Notes under the pieces: generated by a model
What the model was told of the DNA's origin: nothing
Database searches by the model: none
What the model saw: only the letters and a program-made list of their open reading frames with translations
Part shown: one piece after another, positions 54,960 through 63,553 of the stretch
Layout of the letters: every line of letters starts with the position of its first letter
Position numbering within the stretch: the stretch's first letter is position 1
DNA from: Anaerolineales bacterium UBA6055
GTDB taxonomy: Bacteria > Chloroflexota > Anaerolineae > Aggregatilineales > Phototrophicaceae
Assembly: GCA_002428985.1 (NCBI GenBank)
Contig: DIYL01000059.1
Coordinates: forward strand, 50,872-114,871
Direction of reading: 5' to 3'
Length of the DNA stretch: 64,000 bases
Program-made: the position numbers and the translations under genes

Positions 54960-55625
54960 ATGGAGTCGCACTCAATCATGAAAATCATCAATGATCTATT
55001 TGAATCAATGGAAGCTCGGCGAAGACGACAAAATAGACAAGCCACAATAGTCTTTGGTGGTGGATGTCTGATCTTTTTCATTTTAGGAATTATTTTCCTG
55101 ATTGTATCAACAGTACTCAATGCAATTGAAACAGCAAATGTGAATAGCATCTTTGGAGAGACTTACGCCAGGACTTGCCAAACTGTGCCCGGTGGGAACG
55201 ATTCGCCAGATAATATTCCTGATGCCGCGTCACCCCGCCAAGTTCTGCTCCTCATCGCTGATACACAGCGTCGCCACCAATGGCACGACGCACTGCCACC
55301 TCAATGGAGTGCACAAGTAGAGGAGGATGTCGCAATCATTGGATGTGTTGAAGAGGAACGCATCGAACTAGAAATCTGTGAATATGCGAGATCATCATCC
55401 CGCAGTGAGAATGCCTATACTGCACGCATTAGTCGTGAACAATACCAAGTCACGCTGACCTTGATAAATGCTCAAAATGCCCGACGAATTGATAGCCAAA
55501 CAATTTTAGGTTCAGAGCCTGAGCCATGCCCTGAAGACGATGGCGAATTTGGTAGTGGTGAGCAACGGGGTACTGTGCCACAATTGGCAGATTTTGCGAA
55601 TTGGCTTGAAGGTTATGTATTCTGA
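54960..55625 (+). CDS. Single-span membrane protein of unknown function
   Basis: A 221-residue protein with a basic cytosolic N-terminus (EARRRRQNRQ), one membrane helix ('TIVFGGGCLIFFILGIIFLIVSTVL', about 28-52) and an extracytoplasmic domain with five Cys ('CQTVPGG', 'IIGCVEEERIELEICEY', 'EPCPEDDGE'), possibly disulfide-bonded. ATG 54978 is an alternative start. No family recognised. Confidence 0.6.
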   Translation: MESHSIMKIINDLFESMEARRRRQNRQATIVFGGGCLIFFILGIIFLIVSTVLNAIETANVNSIFGETYARTCQTVPGGNDSPDNIPDAASPRQVLLLIADTQRRHQWHDALPPQWSAQVEEDVAIIGCVEEERIELEICEYARSSSRSENAYTARISREQYQVTLTLINAQNARRIDSQTILGSEPEPCPEDDGEFGSGEQRGTVPQLADFANWLEGYVF

Positions 55626-55779
55626 TAATCCACACAAATAGTAATCATCTTCGTGATTCATCAAGGTCAAATTATGACGCATACTGTTATAATATGTGTA
55701 TCATTCATGCTCTAGTAAATAATGCATGAACGACGCATAACTGGTAATAAAGATAATAATACTTATATTGGAAATATTT

Positions 55780-56166
55780 ATGGAACAAAATACAATTAAA
55801 TGGCTAGTTGAATACCACGTCGTCTCAACAAAGATATATGCGTGGGATGCTGAAGGACTTGCCGAAGATATCCTCCAAGTAACACAAATGGTAAACCAAT
55901 CCGACCTACCACTCGTACATAGCGTCTGGGACTTCCGCGATTTAGAAACCTATCCAACCAACTTGAATGACATTCGCAAAGCAGTCCAACCGCTCTTTAC
56001 ACATGAACAATGTGGCTGGGTGATTACGATTATTCAAAATCAGATGATTGGGTTTTTAGCTCAAGCAGGCAGTAGTATGTATGGTGTGCGCTATCGGTCA
56101 TTCAAAACGATGGAAGAAGCCAAGCAGTTTCTTCAAAAACAAGATCCGACCTTGCCACCACTATGA
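55780..56166 (+). CDS. STAS/SpoIIAA-like small protein (paralogue family)
   Basis: A 128-residue protein from ATG 55780 (GGA 8 bases before); a TTG at 55768 opens the same frame. 'TIKWLVEYHVVSTKIYAWDAEGLAEDIL', 'LPLVHSVWDFRDLETYP', 'QCGWVITIIQNQMIGFLAQAG' and 'GVRYRSFKTMEEAKQFLQKQDPTLPPL' match 54095 block by block. Confidence 0.68.
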   Translation: MEQNTIKWLVEYHVVSTKIYAWDAEGLAEDILQVTQMVNQSDLPLVHSVWDFRDLETYPTNLNDIRKAVQPLFTHEQCGWVITIIQNQMIGFLAQAGSSMYGVRYRSFKTMEEAKQFLQKQDPTLPPL

Positions 56167-56278
56167 CAATTTCGGATGGGATTTTTCATATCCACAAGTA
56201 TTGGAAAACCGTCAATATCATATGGTAATGCGATTTTACGGGACACTTGGTTTGTGTCCCACCTATCTCAATCAGTGA

Positions 56279-56896
56279 CTACTGCCCAATATAAAGGTTG
56301 AGGTTGAGTAGTGCTTTTTCTCGCAGTGGCAAAAACGGTTGATAGTCGTCTGCACCGAAGAAACTACGAATCGAATCCGCGTCAGGGAACTCGGTGATAT
56401 TTAGAAACGCCGATGGATGTTCTCCGATGTACATCGAAGCAATCGGCACATTTGCAAGTGGCTGAGCACCATATTGTGCAGCCATAGGACGAAGATTTTG
56501 TTGATATTCACCAAGGGCTTGTTTATCACCGGGGACAGCCATAACCAACAAATAAGTTTTACCATCCGTATCACCGAGCGATAGTGACTGCTCTGGTGGA
56601 GATATATAGTAGCTAATGGATTCGAACGCACGGTCACGTAGTGCAAGCAAGGGTTGATAAGCCTCGGACTCAAACATATTGACAATGTCCTCTTCACTCG
56701 GGAATTTCACAACACTCACAATCGCAGTTTGGTGTTCTCCAAAGATTTGATCAACAATCGAAAACTGCACAACAGATTGTAAACCATAATCCATCGCTAA
56801 TTTGGGTGCTTTAGTTGTATATTCATTCAGCGCATCTGGGTCATTTTGGTTTGGTACTGCTAGTGTAATGAGGAAAGTGCCTGTATTGTCTGTCAT
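56279..56896 (-). CDS. Tandem DUF1330-like protein (dimeric alpha-beta barrel)
   Basis: A 205-residue protein with two internal repeats. Each has a ferredoxin-like half barrel ending in 'VKFPSEEDIVNMFESEAYQPLLALRDRAF' and 'TEFPDADSIRSFFGADDYQPFLPLREKAL' respectively. The FP(S/D)...YQP...LR pattern is typical of DUF1330. A single chain holding two copies would form the barrel within itself. No reaction is known. Confidence 0.8.
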   Translation of the reverse strand: MTDNTGTFLITLAVPNQNDPDALNEYTTKAPKLAMDYGLQSVVQFSIVDQIFGEHQTAIVSVVKFPSEEDIVNMFESEAYQPLLALRDRAFESISYYISPPEQSLSLGDTDGKTYLLVMAVPGDKQALGEYQQNLRPMAAQYGAQPLANVPIASMYIGEHPSAFLNITEFPDADSIRSFFGADDYQPFLPLREKALLNLNLYIGQ

Positions 56897-57165
56897 CTCA
56901 TATCTCCTATGATCTCACATATTTAGTAACGTTTTACACAAAAACTGTAAACCTTGATGCAGGGTGAAGGTCAACCGGTGTAATTGTCAATAAATTGTTA
57001 AGAATCTGGAGATTCCACTGAGGGTTGGACAAGCAAGCTATACAACAAAATGATCGGGATGACGCTATTGTGCCAATCCTTATAGATAGTGCACCCATTC
57101 CGTAGTAAGATGAATCTGTGATTGTCTTATCAACCAATCGATATGTACCCAGTTTGAAGCCAAAT

Positions 57166-58641
57166 ATGCGTATATTCACAACCATCGCTATCCTAATATT
57201 CGGTTTGACATGCTTGTGGGTTGCCTCATCACAGTGGGGTATCGGCTATGATCCAGATTCTATCATTTATGAAGATGTCGCTGAAAATTTGTTTAGTGGG
57301 CATGGTATTTCACGCTTTGAGTTTGCAACAGGCGACCGCTACCCGATGACAAATTTCCCGCCGTTCTATCCAACAGTGCTAGGTGTGTTATCGCAAATTT
57401 TTGGTAGTGTCGCACTCAGTGCCAGACTACTGAATACAGTATTGTGGATGTGCCTTTGGGGCATCGTTTACCTCTTTATCAAACGTGATAATACATCTCA
57501 TTCGCTTGCATGGATGACAGCCAGCTTACTGATGCTGAATCTGTTTGTTTTTCAGGTGTTTGGTACATCATGGTCAGAACCGTTATTTCTGGTTTTGGGG
57601 TTCAGTGGGCTGTGGCTTATCCTGAATTATATTAAATCATCAGCGTGGCACTATCTCGTTGGTGCAGGTTTACTATTTGCCTGCGCAATCTTGACCCGTT
57701 ATGCCGGAGTTGCTTTAGTTGCAACGAGTGCGCTCATGTTATTGATGGCGGTGCAGTTTTCATTGCGCAAACGATTAACATCGATTGTGATCTTAGGATT
57801 TCTCTCTGGTACACCCCTGTTATTATGGCTCATGCGCAACGTTAGTGTCCGTGGTGATGTTGCCAACCGTGATGTGGGCTTCACATTAGTTGGAGTCGAA
57901 CAGCTTGATACGATGATCCGTACAATTGGAACATGGTTGCTACCCATCCCGATACTGGCAGTCAATTTAATTGTCATTGGATTATTGAGTTGTCTAGTTT
58001 TCTGGGCATGGACACACATCCGTACAACCGACGATACAGATAGCGACCTCATTATCACAACCATGCGCTGGTGGATTGTGATCTATATCCTGTTTATTAT
58101 CGCCTCATTCACATTTTTAGATCCGCGCATCCCATTTAACTACCGCATGTTGCTTCCAGCATGGGTAGGTGTCATGATTTTGGTCGGGCGCTGGCTAACA
58201 CTGCATTGGCATAGATTATCTAGGTTAACCAAAATGACTTGGGGGCTGACGGCTATTATATTACTCGTATTGAATGCACTACTCAGCGTTAATTGGTCTG
58301 TCATACTAATGCAATCTGGTCAACAATATAGTAGCGCGATTTTCCAGCAATCTGAGACGATTCAACACCTAACCAATAATCCCAGAATCGAACGTATCTA
58401 CACAAACAATAACTTCCTGTTCCATTATTTAACTGATCAGCCAGCGGATGTTCTGCCATTCCCGAATGATAATATGGATAACTGGGTAGAAAGACTGCCT
58501 GACGAACCGATGCTCATTGTCTTTTTTAATGCATTATCAGAAAGAGGATGGGAATCCAACGAGCAGTTAGAAACCTTGCTCCCTGTCACCCGCATTGATG
58601 GCGATGATGTTATAGGCATTTATGAATTGGAGCGACCATGA
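57166..58641 (+). CDS. GT-C glycosyltransferase, PMT/ArnT-like membrane protein
   Basis: A 491-residue polytopic protein from ATG 57166 (a GTG at 57118 is possible). The first extracytoplasmic loop after helix 1 has 'GIGYDPDSIIYEDVAENLFSGHGIS' with acidic residues and 'TNFPPFYPTVLGVLS', the pattern of lipid-linked sugar transferases (PMT_2/GT39-like). About eleven helices follow, then a short soluble end. It would transfer a sugar from a polyprenyl phosphate on the outer face. The next gene overlaps its stop by 4 bases. Confidence 0.75.
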   Translation: MRIFTTIAILIFGLTCLWVASSQWGIGYDPDSIIYEDVAENLFSGHGISRFEFATGDRYPMTNFPPFYPTVLGVLSQIFGSVALSARLLNTVLWMCLWGIVYLFIKRDNTSHSLAWMTASLLMLNLFVFQVFGTSWSEPLFLVLGFSGLWLILNYIKSSAWHYLVGAGLLFACAILTRYAGVALVATSALMLLMAVQFSLRKRLTSIVILGFLSGTPLLLWLMRNVSVRGDVANRDVGFTLVGVEQLDTMIRTIGTWLLPIPILAVNLIVIGLLSCLVFWAWTHIRTTDDTDSDLIITTMRWWIVIYILFIIASFTFLDPRIPFNYRMLLPAWVGVMILVGRWLTLHWHRLSRLTKMTWGLTAIILLVLNALLSVNWSVILMQSGQQYSSAIFQQSETIQHLTNNPRIERIYTNNNFLFHYLTDQPADVLPFPNDNMDNWVERLPDEPMLIVFFNALSERGWESNEQLETLLPVTRIDGDDVIGIYELERP

Positions 58642-59003
58642 GCGATTTACTCACGCTGACTAAAGACTTAATTGCGATCCGCAAGAAGCCAACCACACAG
58701 GCAAAATTTAAACAGTATCCACAGATGCTCTTGAATTTCCGCGACCACGTCAACACCTGCGATGATCCGGCTTTGCTTAAACAAGTGATTAAGCTAGACT
58801 CGGGTTACTATTTGCTTGCTGGTGATCGTCAGTTAGTCATCGAAAAATTACTAGAAATCGAGCGCACACCCGCTATTTTGCGGATTTATGCCATGCAATT
58901 AGAATTATTTGGCGATGTTGATGAATTTGGAGAAGCCGATTTAGAAATTGATGGTCGTGTACAAGCACTCTATGACGAAGCTGATCAGTTGGAGTCAAAT
59001 TAG
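58638..59003 (+). CDS. Small soluble protein of unknown function
   Basis: A 121-residue helical protein starting with ATGA overlap on the glycosyltransferase stop, thus translationally coupled. 'LLKQVIKLDSGYYLLAGDRQLVIEKLLEIERTPAILRIYAMQLELFGDVDEFG' is the core. No family recognised. The coupling suggests a partner of the transferase. Confidence 0.6.
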   Translation: MSDLLTLTKDLIAIRKKPTTQAKFKQYPQMLLNFRDHVNTCDDPALLKQVIKLDSGYYLLAGDRQLVIEKLLEIERTPAILRIYAMQLELFGDVDEFGEADLEIDGRVQALYDEADQLESN

Positions 59004-59009
59004 GGTACA

Positions 59010-59032
59010 AAGGGAGCACAAACGACTCCCTT
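59010..59032. terminator. Intergenic hairpin between convergent genes
   Basis: AAGGGAG pairs with CTCCCTT over a 9-base loop, between the 58638 and 59051 genes. Confidence 0.5.
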
Positions 59033-59050
59033 AACATCGTCAGATTACTT

Positions 59051-59890
59051 CTAGAATAGGGTTGTTAGATTGTTCTCGCGTAATGAGGCATCCGGTTCTG
59101 GATAAACCTGAATGTAATAATCCTCTGATCCGAATTCAAGCCGCATCTCATCAGGAATATTGTTAAACGGACTGTCCTCACCAAATTGGGTCTTATGTAC
59201 CTGCTGTGCCTCTTGTTGAATTTTATATGTCGCTCGAACATCGATCGCATGTGTGATGCTTTTTTCGGTCTCAATTTGAACATCTTCTGGAGGGGCAAAG
59301 TTTTCAAAGGCATCTTCGGGGATATAACCCTCGTCGATAGCTTTTTGGATCATGCCGCCAAATTGCGAGAACTTAAACGCAGAATAGTAGAAAGCTTCAG
59401 GTTGATATGCCCCATCAATATCAGGATAAGCCGATCCATCACTGATCATTGGGAAAGCTTCAGTCACCCATGTGCAGGTGATTCTATGGTCAGGATGACC
59501 ATACCAACCATAAGGTTCAAAAGTAATTATGATTTCAGGCTGATATTGGCGTATCACTTGAATGAGCTTGCGTTTTGCTTCATCAGGATCCGCTTGTACC
59601 CATGCACGCGGATCATTATTTTCATCTGTCCCTTCCATCCCCGAATCCCGATACCCCAAGAATTCTAGATGTTGTACACCAAGAATTTCACAGGCGGCGC
59701 GCAGTTCTTGTTCACGGACTTCGCCAAGTGTTTCAGGTGTTGCTAATGCGGGGTCGCTAATTTGTCCAACTTCACCGCGTGTTGTGCAGATAAGCGTGAG
59801 GTCATGCCCATCTTGTGCTAACTGAGCTAACGTCCCCCCGATTGCTCCCTCGTCATCGGGGTGAGCAAAAATTGCCATTATCTTTTTCAT
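59051..59890 (-). CDS. PIG-L family deacetylase (LmbE-like)
   Basis: A 279-residue zinc-dependent N-deacetylase. The metal/catalytic motif is 'IFAHPDDEGAIGG' (AHPDDE, residues 8-13); 'GWYGHPDHRI' gives the third ligand. Relatives remove N-acetyl from GlcNAc-linked compounds, as in mycothiol and bacillithiol synthesis (MshB, BshB). No thiol-biosynthesis neighbour is present, so the substrate stays open. Confidence 0.92.
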   Translation of the reverse strand: MKKIMAIFAHPDDEGAIGGTLAQLAQDGHDLTLICTTRGEVGQISDPALATPETLGEVREQELRAACEILGVQHLEFLGYRDSGMEGTDENNDPRAWVQADPDEAKRKLIQVIRQYQPEIIITFEPYGWYGHPDHRITCTWVTEAFPMISDGSAYPDIDGAYQPEAFYYSAFKFSQFGGMIQKAIDEGYIPEDAFENFAPPEDVQIETEKSITHAIDVRATYKIQQEAQQVHKTQFGEDSPFNNIPDEMRLEFGSEDYYIQVYPEPDASLRENNLTTLF

Positions 59891-59954
59891 AATGTAGTCC
59901 TATGTGTTTATCTATCCGGCTCATATTGTCACCGCAATTGTTACAATACACAAG

Positions 59955-61250
59955 TTATGATTTTAACAGTTGTTGTGCAATTGCATGCCAGACTAAACCC
60001 GCACCGATCAAACCAAGACCAACCAGCCAAATTTGTACCGGCACCCAAAATGCCAGAAACAAACACGCACCTAACCCAACATACCCAATCCACTTAGGAT
60101 ATAAGCGTTCTTCTGGTTTAAGTTGAAGCGATGACAAATTGGTGATCGAATAATAGATCAAAACAGTAAATGCACTAAATGACCATGTCGTCTGCACATT
60201 ACCGATGAGCACCAACAAACCAATAAACGTCCCGATGATAATGACAGCAACATACGGTGTGGCGTTATTCTCGTTAATTCGGGCTGTCACCGCAGGCATA
60301 TCGTTACGACGCCCCATCGCCAACAAAACCCGTGATAATCCCAACAGTAGGTTCAATAAAACCCCTAACATCGCTGTGATTGCACCGATAGCTGCAATCT
60401 GAGCGACCAACGGCACATTAAATGTTAAAGCAGCAATTTCGAGTGGCGCAGCTTGTGGCTGTGCCGAACCTGATAACACATCTGTCCCAACTGCACCAAC
60501 GCCAATAACTGCCACGCTCATATACAAAATCATCGTGACAACCATCGTGACAATGATTGCAGTCGGAATTACACGACGTGGTTCACGCACTTCTTCACCC
60601 AATGTTGCAATCCGACCGTATCCGGTATATGCAACAAACATCAATGCCGCTGCCTGTAACAAATTAGCCACTGGATTACCATCTGCACTGAAAAATGGCG
60701 TCAGGTTTTCACCACTATTTTCGACAAATGTCGGCAACCCACCAATCACGAATAACCCAAGCGCAACCACAGTCATCGACACGATGATCGTATTGGTAAT
60801 TGTTGACCGTCGTAAACCACTCAAGACAATAAATGTTAAGATAACCACTGCCGTTAGCCCCAATGGCACCAGCAAGTCACTATTATTCACACCGATGAGA
60901 TTGAGAAAGTACCCCCCAAATCCGAGCGCTGCCGTCGCCGCCGAAGCAGATTTTGCCAGTAAGAATGTCCAACCCGCAGTAAAGCCAAACCACGAATTTA
61001 AATATTTATAGCCATATTCGTATGTCCCACCGCTCACAGCATGATTCGCCGCCAATTGTGCACTGTTGAGCGCATTACATAATGCAACCCCTGCGGCAAT
61101 CGCAATCGCGAAAATGACTGCTGGCCCAACGATACCCGACGCAATCCCAATACTCACAAACACCCCTGTACCGAGGATTGACCCCAGCCCCATCATTACT
61201 GCACCAAAAACACCGAGTTCGCGTTTTAACGATCCAGTCGATTGTGTCAT
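59955..61250 (-). CDS. APC-family amino acid permease
   Basis: A 431-residue, 12-helix transporter from ATG 61250, preceded by GGGAGAGA. The substrate loop in helix 1 reads 'GLGSILGTGVFVSIG'; 'FTAGWTFLLAKSASAATAALG' and 'AYTGYGRIATLGEEVREPRRVIP' are also typical of the APC superfamily. It imports amino acids or amines by proton or sodium coupling; the exact substrate is not clear. Confidence 0.92.
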   Translation of the reverse strand: MTQSTGSLKRELGVFGAVMMGLGSILGTGVFVSIGIASGIVGPAVIFAIAIAAGVALCNALNSAQLAANHAVSGGTYEYGYKYLNSWFGFTAGWTFLLAKSASAATAALGFGGYFLNLIGVNNSDLLVPLGLTAVVILTFIVLSGLRRSTITNTIIVSMTVVALGLFVIGGLPTFVENSGENLTPFFSADGNPVANLLQAAALMFVAYTGYGRIATLGEEVREPRRVIPTAIIVTMVVTMILYMSVAVIGVGAVGTDVLSGSAQPQAAPLEIAALTFNVPLVAQIAAIGAITAMLGVLLNLLLGLSRVLLAMGRRNDMPAVTARINENNATPYVAVIIIGTFIGLLVLIGNVQTTWSFSAFTVLIYYSITNLSSLQLKPEERLYPKWIGYVGLGACLFLAFWVPVQIWLVGLGLIGAGLVWHAIAQQLLKS

Positions 61251-61374
61251 TATCTCTCCCTTGAATGTATATGTGTCAGGCATATTGTGGCGCGAGTTGA
61301 CACCAGATACAATCAGGTTTCAGCGTCCTCTAAGATATTAAAAACATATCAATAACATGTTATGGGAATTTAAA

Positions 61375-61396
61375 ACGCCGACTTTTACATCGGCGT
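61375..61396 (-). terminator. Terminator of the 61487 STAS-like gene
   Basis: ACGCCGA pairs with TCGGCGT over an 8-base loop. Read on the minus strand a T-run follows. It lies between the STAS-like gene and the permease start. Confidence 0.55.
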
Positions 61397-61486
61397 ATTA
61401 AACTTATGTCGTAGATAACGCAAAGTTGACGCAATCGGTATTTTTAACAGCTTCTCATAGAAACTAACACCGAGTTAGGTCAATTT

Positions 61487-61951
61487 TTATAACTGGGGCA
61501 ATCTAGTAATTCTTGTAATCGTTTCCCCTTCAATTTGCTCAATCCATTGAATATTTTTAAAGTCTGGTATTGAGGTATCTCGCAAGGTGTGATCGATCTT
61601 TTGCAAAACGGTGAAAGCCTCTGTGTAATCATTAGCAATACGTGCTGGAACTCTCATCAATTGCGTAGAAATTGTTGTCAGCATTTTCATTAGACCGCTG
61701 TTCATATTGCAGTAAATCAACCAACTGTTAGGTAACCGCTCGATCTCGACAGTCAATGCTCTGAGCGGTGGTAGCTTCTTAAGCTTGCCCACATCCATAA
61801 TCATATGAACATCGTTATTCGAAGAATTGAGTTTGGCTAGCCGACCAACTTCTTCTATACCAAGCATATATTCTTCAAAGTTAATTTCACCCACACTCAC
61901 TTGAAAAATAATTTTATACTCAATCAGCCAACCCAAATAGATGGTCATCAT
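61487..61951 (-). CDS. STAS/SpoIIAA-like small protein, longer variant
   Basis: A 154-residue member: 'LGWLIEYKIIFQVSVGEINFEEYMLGIEEV', 'VHMIMDVGKLKKLPPL', 'SWLIYCNMNSGLMKMLTTI' and 'ANDYTEAFTVLQKIDHTL' follow the block order of 54095 and 55780. A C-terminal extension of about 25 residues is specific to it. Function unknown. Confidence 0.62.
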   Translation of the reverse strand: MMTIYLGWLIEYKIIFQVSVGEINFEEYMLGIEEVGRLAKLNSSNNDVHMIMDVGKLKKLPPLRALTVEIERLPNSWLIYCNMNSGLMKMLTTISTQLMRVPARIANDYTEAFTVLQKIDHTLRDTSIPDFKNIQWIEQIEGETITRITRLPQL

Positions 61952-62099
61952 AGGTCCCTTTAGTCATTTACTATCAGATTGTGACATTAATTTTCACAAA
62001 TAAATATTACGAAAATGTCTCATCACTGATAGCGTAAAAACGTGAAGAAACGCCACCGAAAAAGTTTTACAGGTTATGAAGACAAATCTATTCTTATGA

Positions 62100-62873
62100 T
62101 TAAACAGCAGGCCATGGGCGATTGGGCCCCGAACCCGGTAGTGGGAAAATTTTATTTGCAATCAGACGATCTAATCGTACCTTCAGCATACGCATCTCAG
62201 TTTCAGATAATAGGTCGTTCATTGCTTTGGTGTAATCATCATCGTCGTCGCTAAGGCGTTTACATAGTTTTTCAAGATCTTCTAAAATAGCTTGTGAAAT
62301 CGGGTTACCGGCATAATCCCAAACAACAGTGCGCAACTTATGGGTTACATTGAATGTCAAGCCGTGATCAATTCCCCAGATATGTTCGTCCTCATCCAGT
62401 AAGCAATGTCCACCTTTGCGGTCGGCGTTGTTACAGAGTGCATCGAACACAGCAATCCGCTCTAATTGCGAATTCAAGCGCATTTTATCAAATGTGAAGT
62501 AATGTTCTTCCGGATCATGATCAATAAATAGCTGAACGGATCCAATCCCACGCGATCCATCACGCAGGACAGTCGGTGGAACAATATCCCATCCCAGTGC
62601 ATCCGACGTAACATAAGATGCTGTCTCGCGGTTACAAAGCGTCCCATCAGGGAAATCCCACAAAGGCCGTTCACCTTGACGCGGTTTATAGACACCCAAT
62701 AGTTGGGTATCGCCAAGTGTCACATTAACAAGAAACGTATAATTCGATCCCCAGCGCATCAAACCGACTTCACTATCAACTTTTCCGTTTTTGATAACAT
62801 TGATGGCTTCGGTTAGGGGCACGCAGATAGGTTCTTCGAGAGCACGAGCAGTGTGGACGTGGGTAATGGTCAT
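62100..62873 (-). CDS. SCO1664 family protein (kinase-fold-like)
   Basis: A 257-residue protein of the SCO1664/TIGR03843 family, distantly like phosphatidylinositol-3/4-kinases. Blocks: 'LMRWGSNYTFLVNVTLGD', 'LGVYKPRQGERPLWDFPDGTLCNRETASYVTSDALGWDIVPPTVLRDG', 'GSVQLFIDHDPEEHYF', 'FDALCNNADRKGGHCLLDE' and 'IWGIDHGLTFN'. The Lys in 'YKPRQGE', Asp/Asn in 'NNADRK' and 'IDHG' fit a kinase-like ATP site. It is the last of three co-oriented genes with conserved company in Actinobacteria and Chloroflexi. Confidence 0.92.
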   Translation of the reverse strand: MTITHVHTARALEEPICVPLTEAINVIKNGKVDSEVGLMRWGSNYTFLVNVTLGDTQLLGVYKPRQGERPLWDFPDGTLCNRETASYVTSDALGWDIVPPTVLRDGSRGIGSVQLFIDHDPEEHYFTFDKMRLNSQLERIAVFDALCNNADRKGGHCLLDEDEHIWGIDHGLTFNVTHKLRTVVWDYAGNPISQAILEDLEKLCKRLSDDDDDYTKAMNDLLSETEMRMLKVRLDRLIANKIFPLPGSGPNRPWPAV

Positions 62874-62968
62874 GAGGCTACCTATAAATCATTGATCTTC
62901 AACTATCATTGTAGCGTGTTGTCGGACAGACAACAAATTAGAGTTAGGAGAAACTTTGATCTTATGCA

Positions 62969-63000
62969 TGTAAAGGCGCAAACCTTGCTACGCCTTTACA
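62969..63000. terminator. Strong hairpin after the DUF3090 gene
   Basis: TGTAAAGGCG pairs perfectly with CGCCTTTACA over a 12-base loop. It lies between the DUF3090 stop and the SCO1664-family start. There is no T-run, so it may attenuate rather than end transcription. Confidence 0.5.
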
Positions 63001-63013
63001 ATTCGATTATTTG

Positions 63014-63553
63014 CTATGTCCAATAGTAGATGATACGTCCATTTTGTTTAGCATCAGGGCGACCCGATTTTACAATATCAATCGCATGCAAGCTTAGCGC
63101 TTTCATTTGCTCGCGGGTACACCACATCCGGGCGACACCGGGGTCTTCGCCATCGTCGTCCAAAAAGCTGAATTCATCGAGGTCGTCAGCATCCTCATCT
63201 TCGTCCACCAAGCTTGATGGCATAAATTCCTGAGCAATCAGGACAATCATGTTATCATCGGCTTCGTAGGCAAGCCCCATCTGAGAGATGCGGAACATCG
63301 GTTCAATCGGTTCGCGTAGATCCATATCGAGAACACTAAAATCTGCCTCGGTCACGGTATCATCACGCTCATCAATATCTTCAAGCAATTCTTTAATCGC
63401 TTCGGCGAGTCCTCGCGCTTGTTCTTTTTCAATAGTAAAGGAAACAACACGATTATCTTTACCAGCTTGCAAATGGAACGTCCGTTGACCCTTCGGGCCA
63501 ATTGTCCCAACTGTGACGTAATCTACAGGATTGAGTTCTACTATATTAGCCAT
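63014..63553 (-). CDS. DUF3090 protein (SCO1665-type)
   Basis: A 179-residue protein from ATG 63553, overlapping the phosphatase stop by 8 bases (ATGGCTAA). The family start is 'NPVDYVTVGTIGPKGQRTFHLQAGKDNRVVSFTIEKEQARGLAE', and it ends in 'MWCTREQMKALSLHAIDIVKSGRPDA'. It is the middle gene of the trio with the phosphatase and the SCO1664 protein. No function is known. Confidence 0.92.
   Translation of the reverse strand: MANIVELNPVDYVTVGTIGPKGQRTFHLQAGKDNRVVSFTIEKEQARGLAEAIKELLEDIDERDDTVTEADFSVLDMDLREPIEPMFRISQMGLAYEADDNMIVLIAQEFMPSSLVDEDEDADDLDEFSFLDDDGEDPGVARMWCTREQMKALSLHAIDIVKSGRPDAKQNGRIIYYWT

Noticed and set aside
62042..62254. A plus-strand 70-codon frame over the SCO1664 gene end
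   Set aside because: It overlaps a well-supported conserved gene in antisense and has no homology-like pattern.
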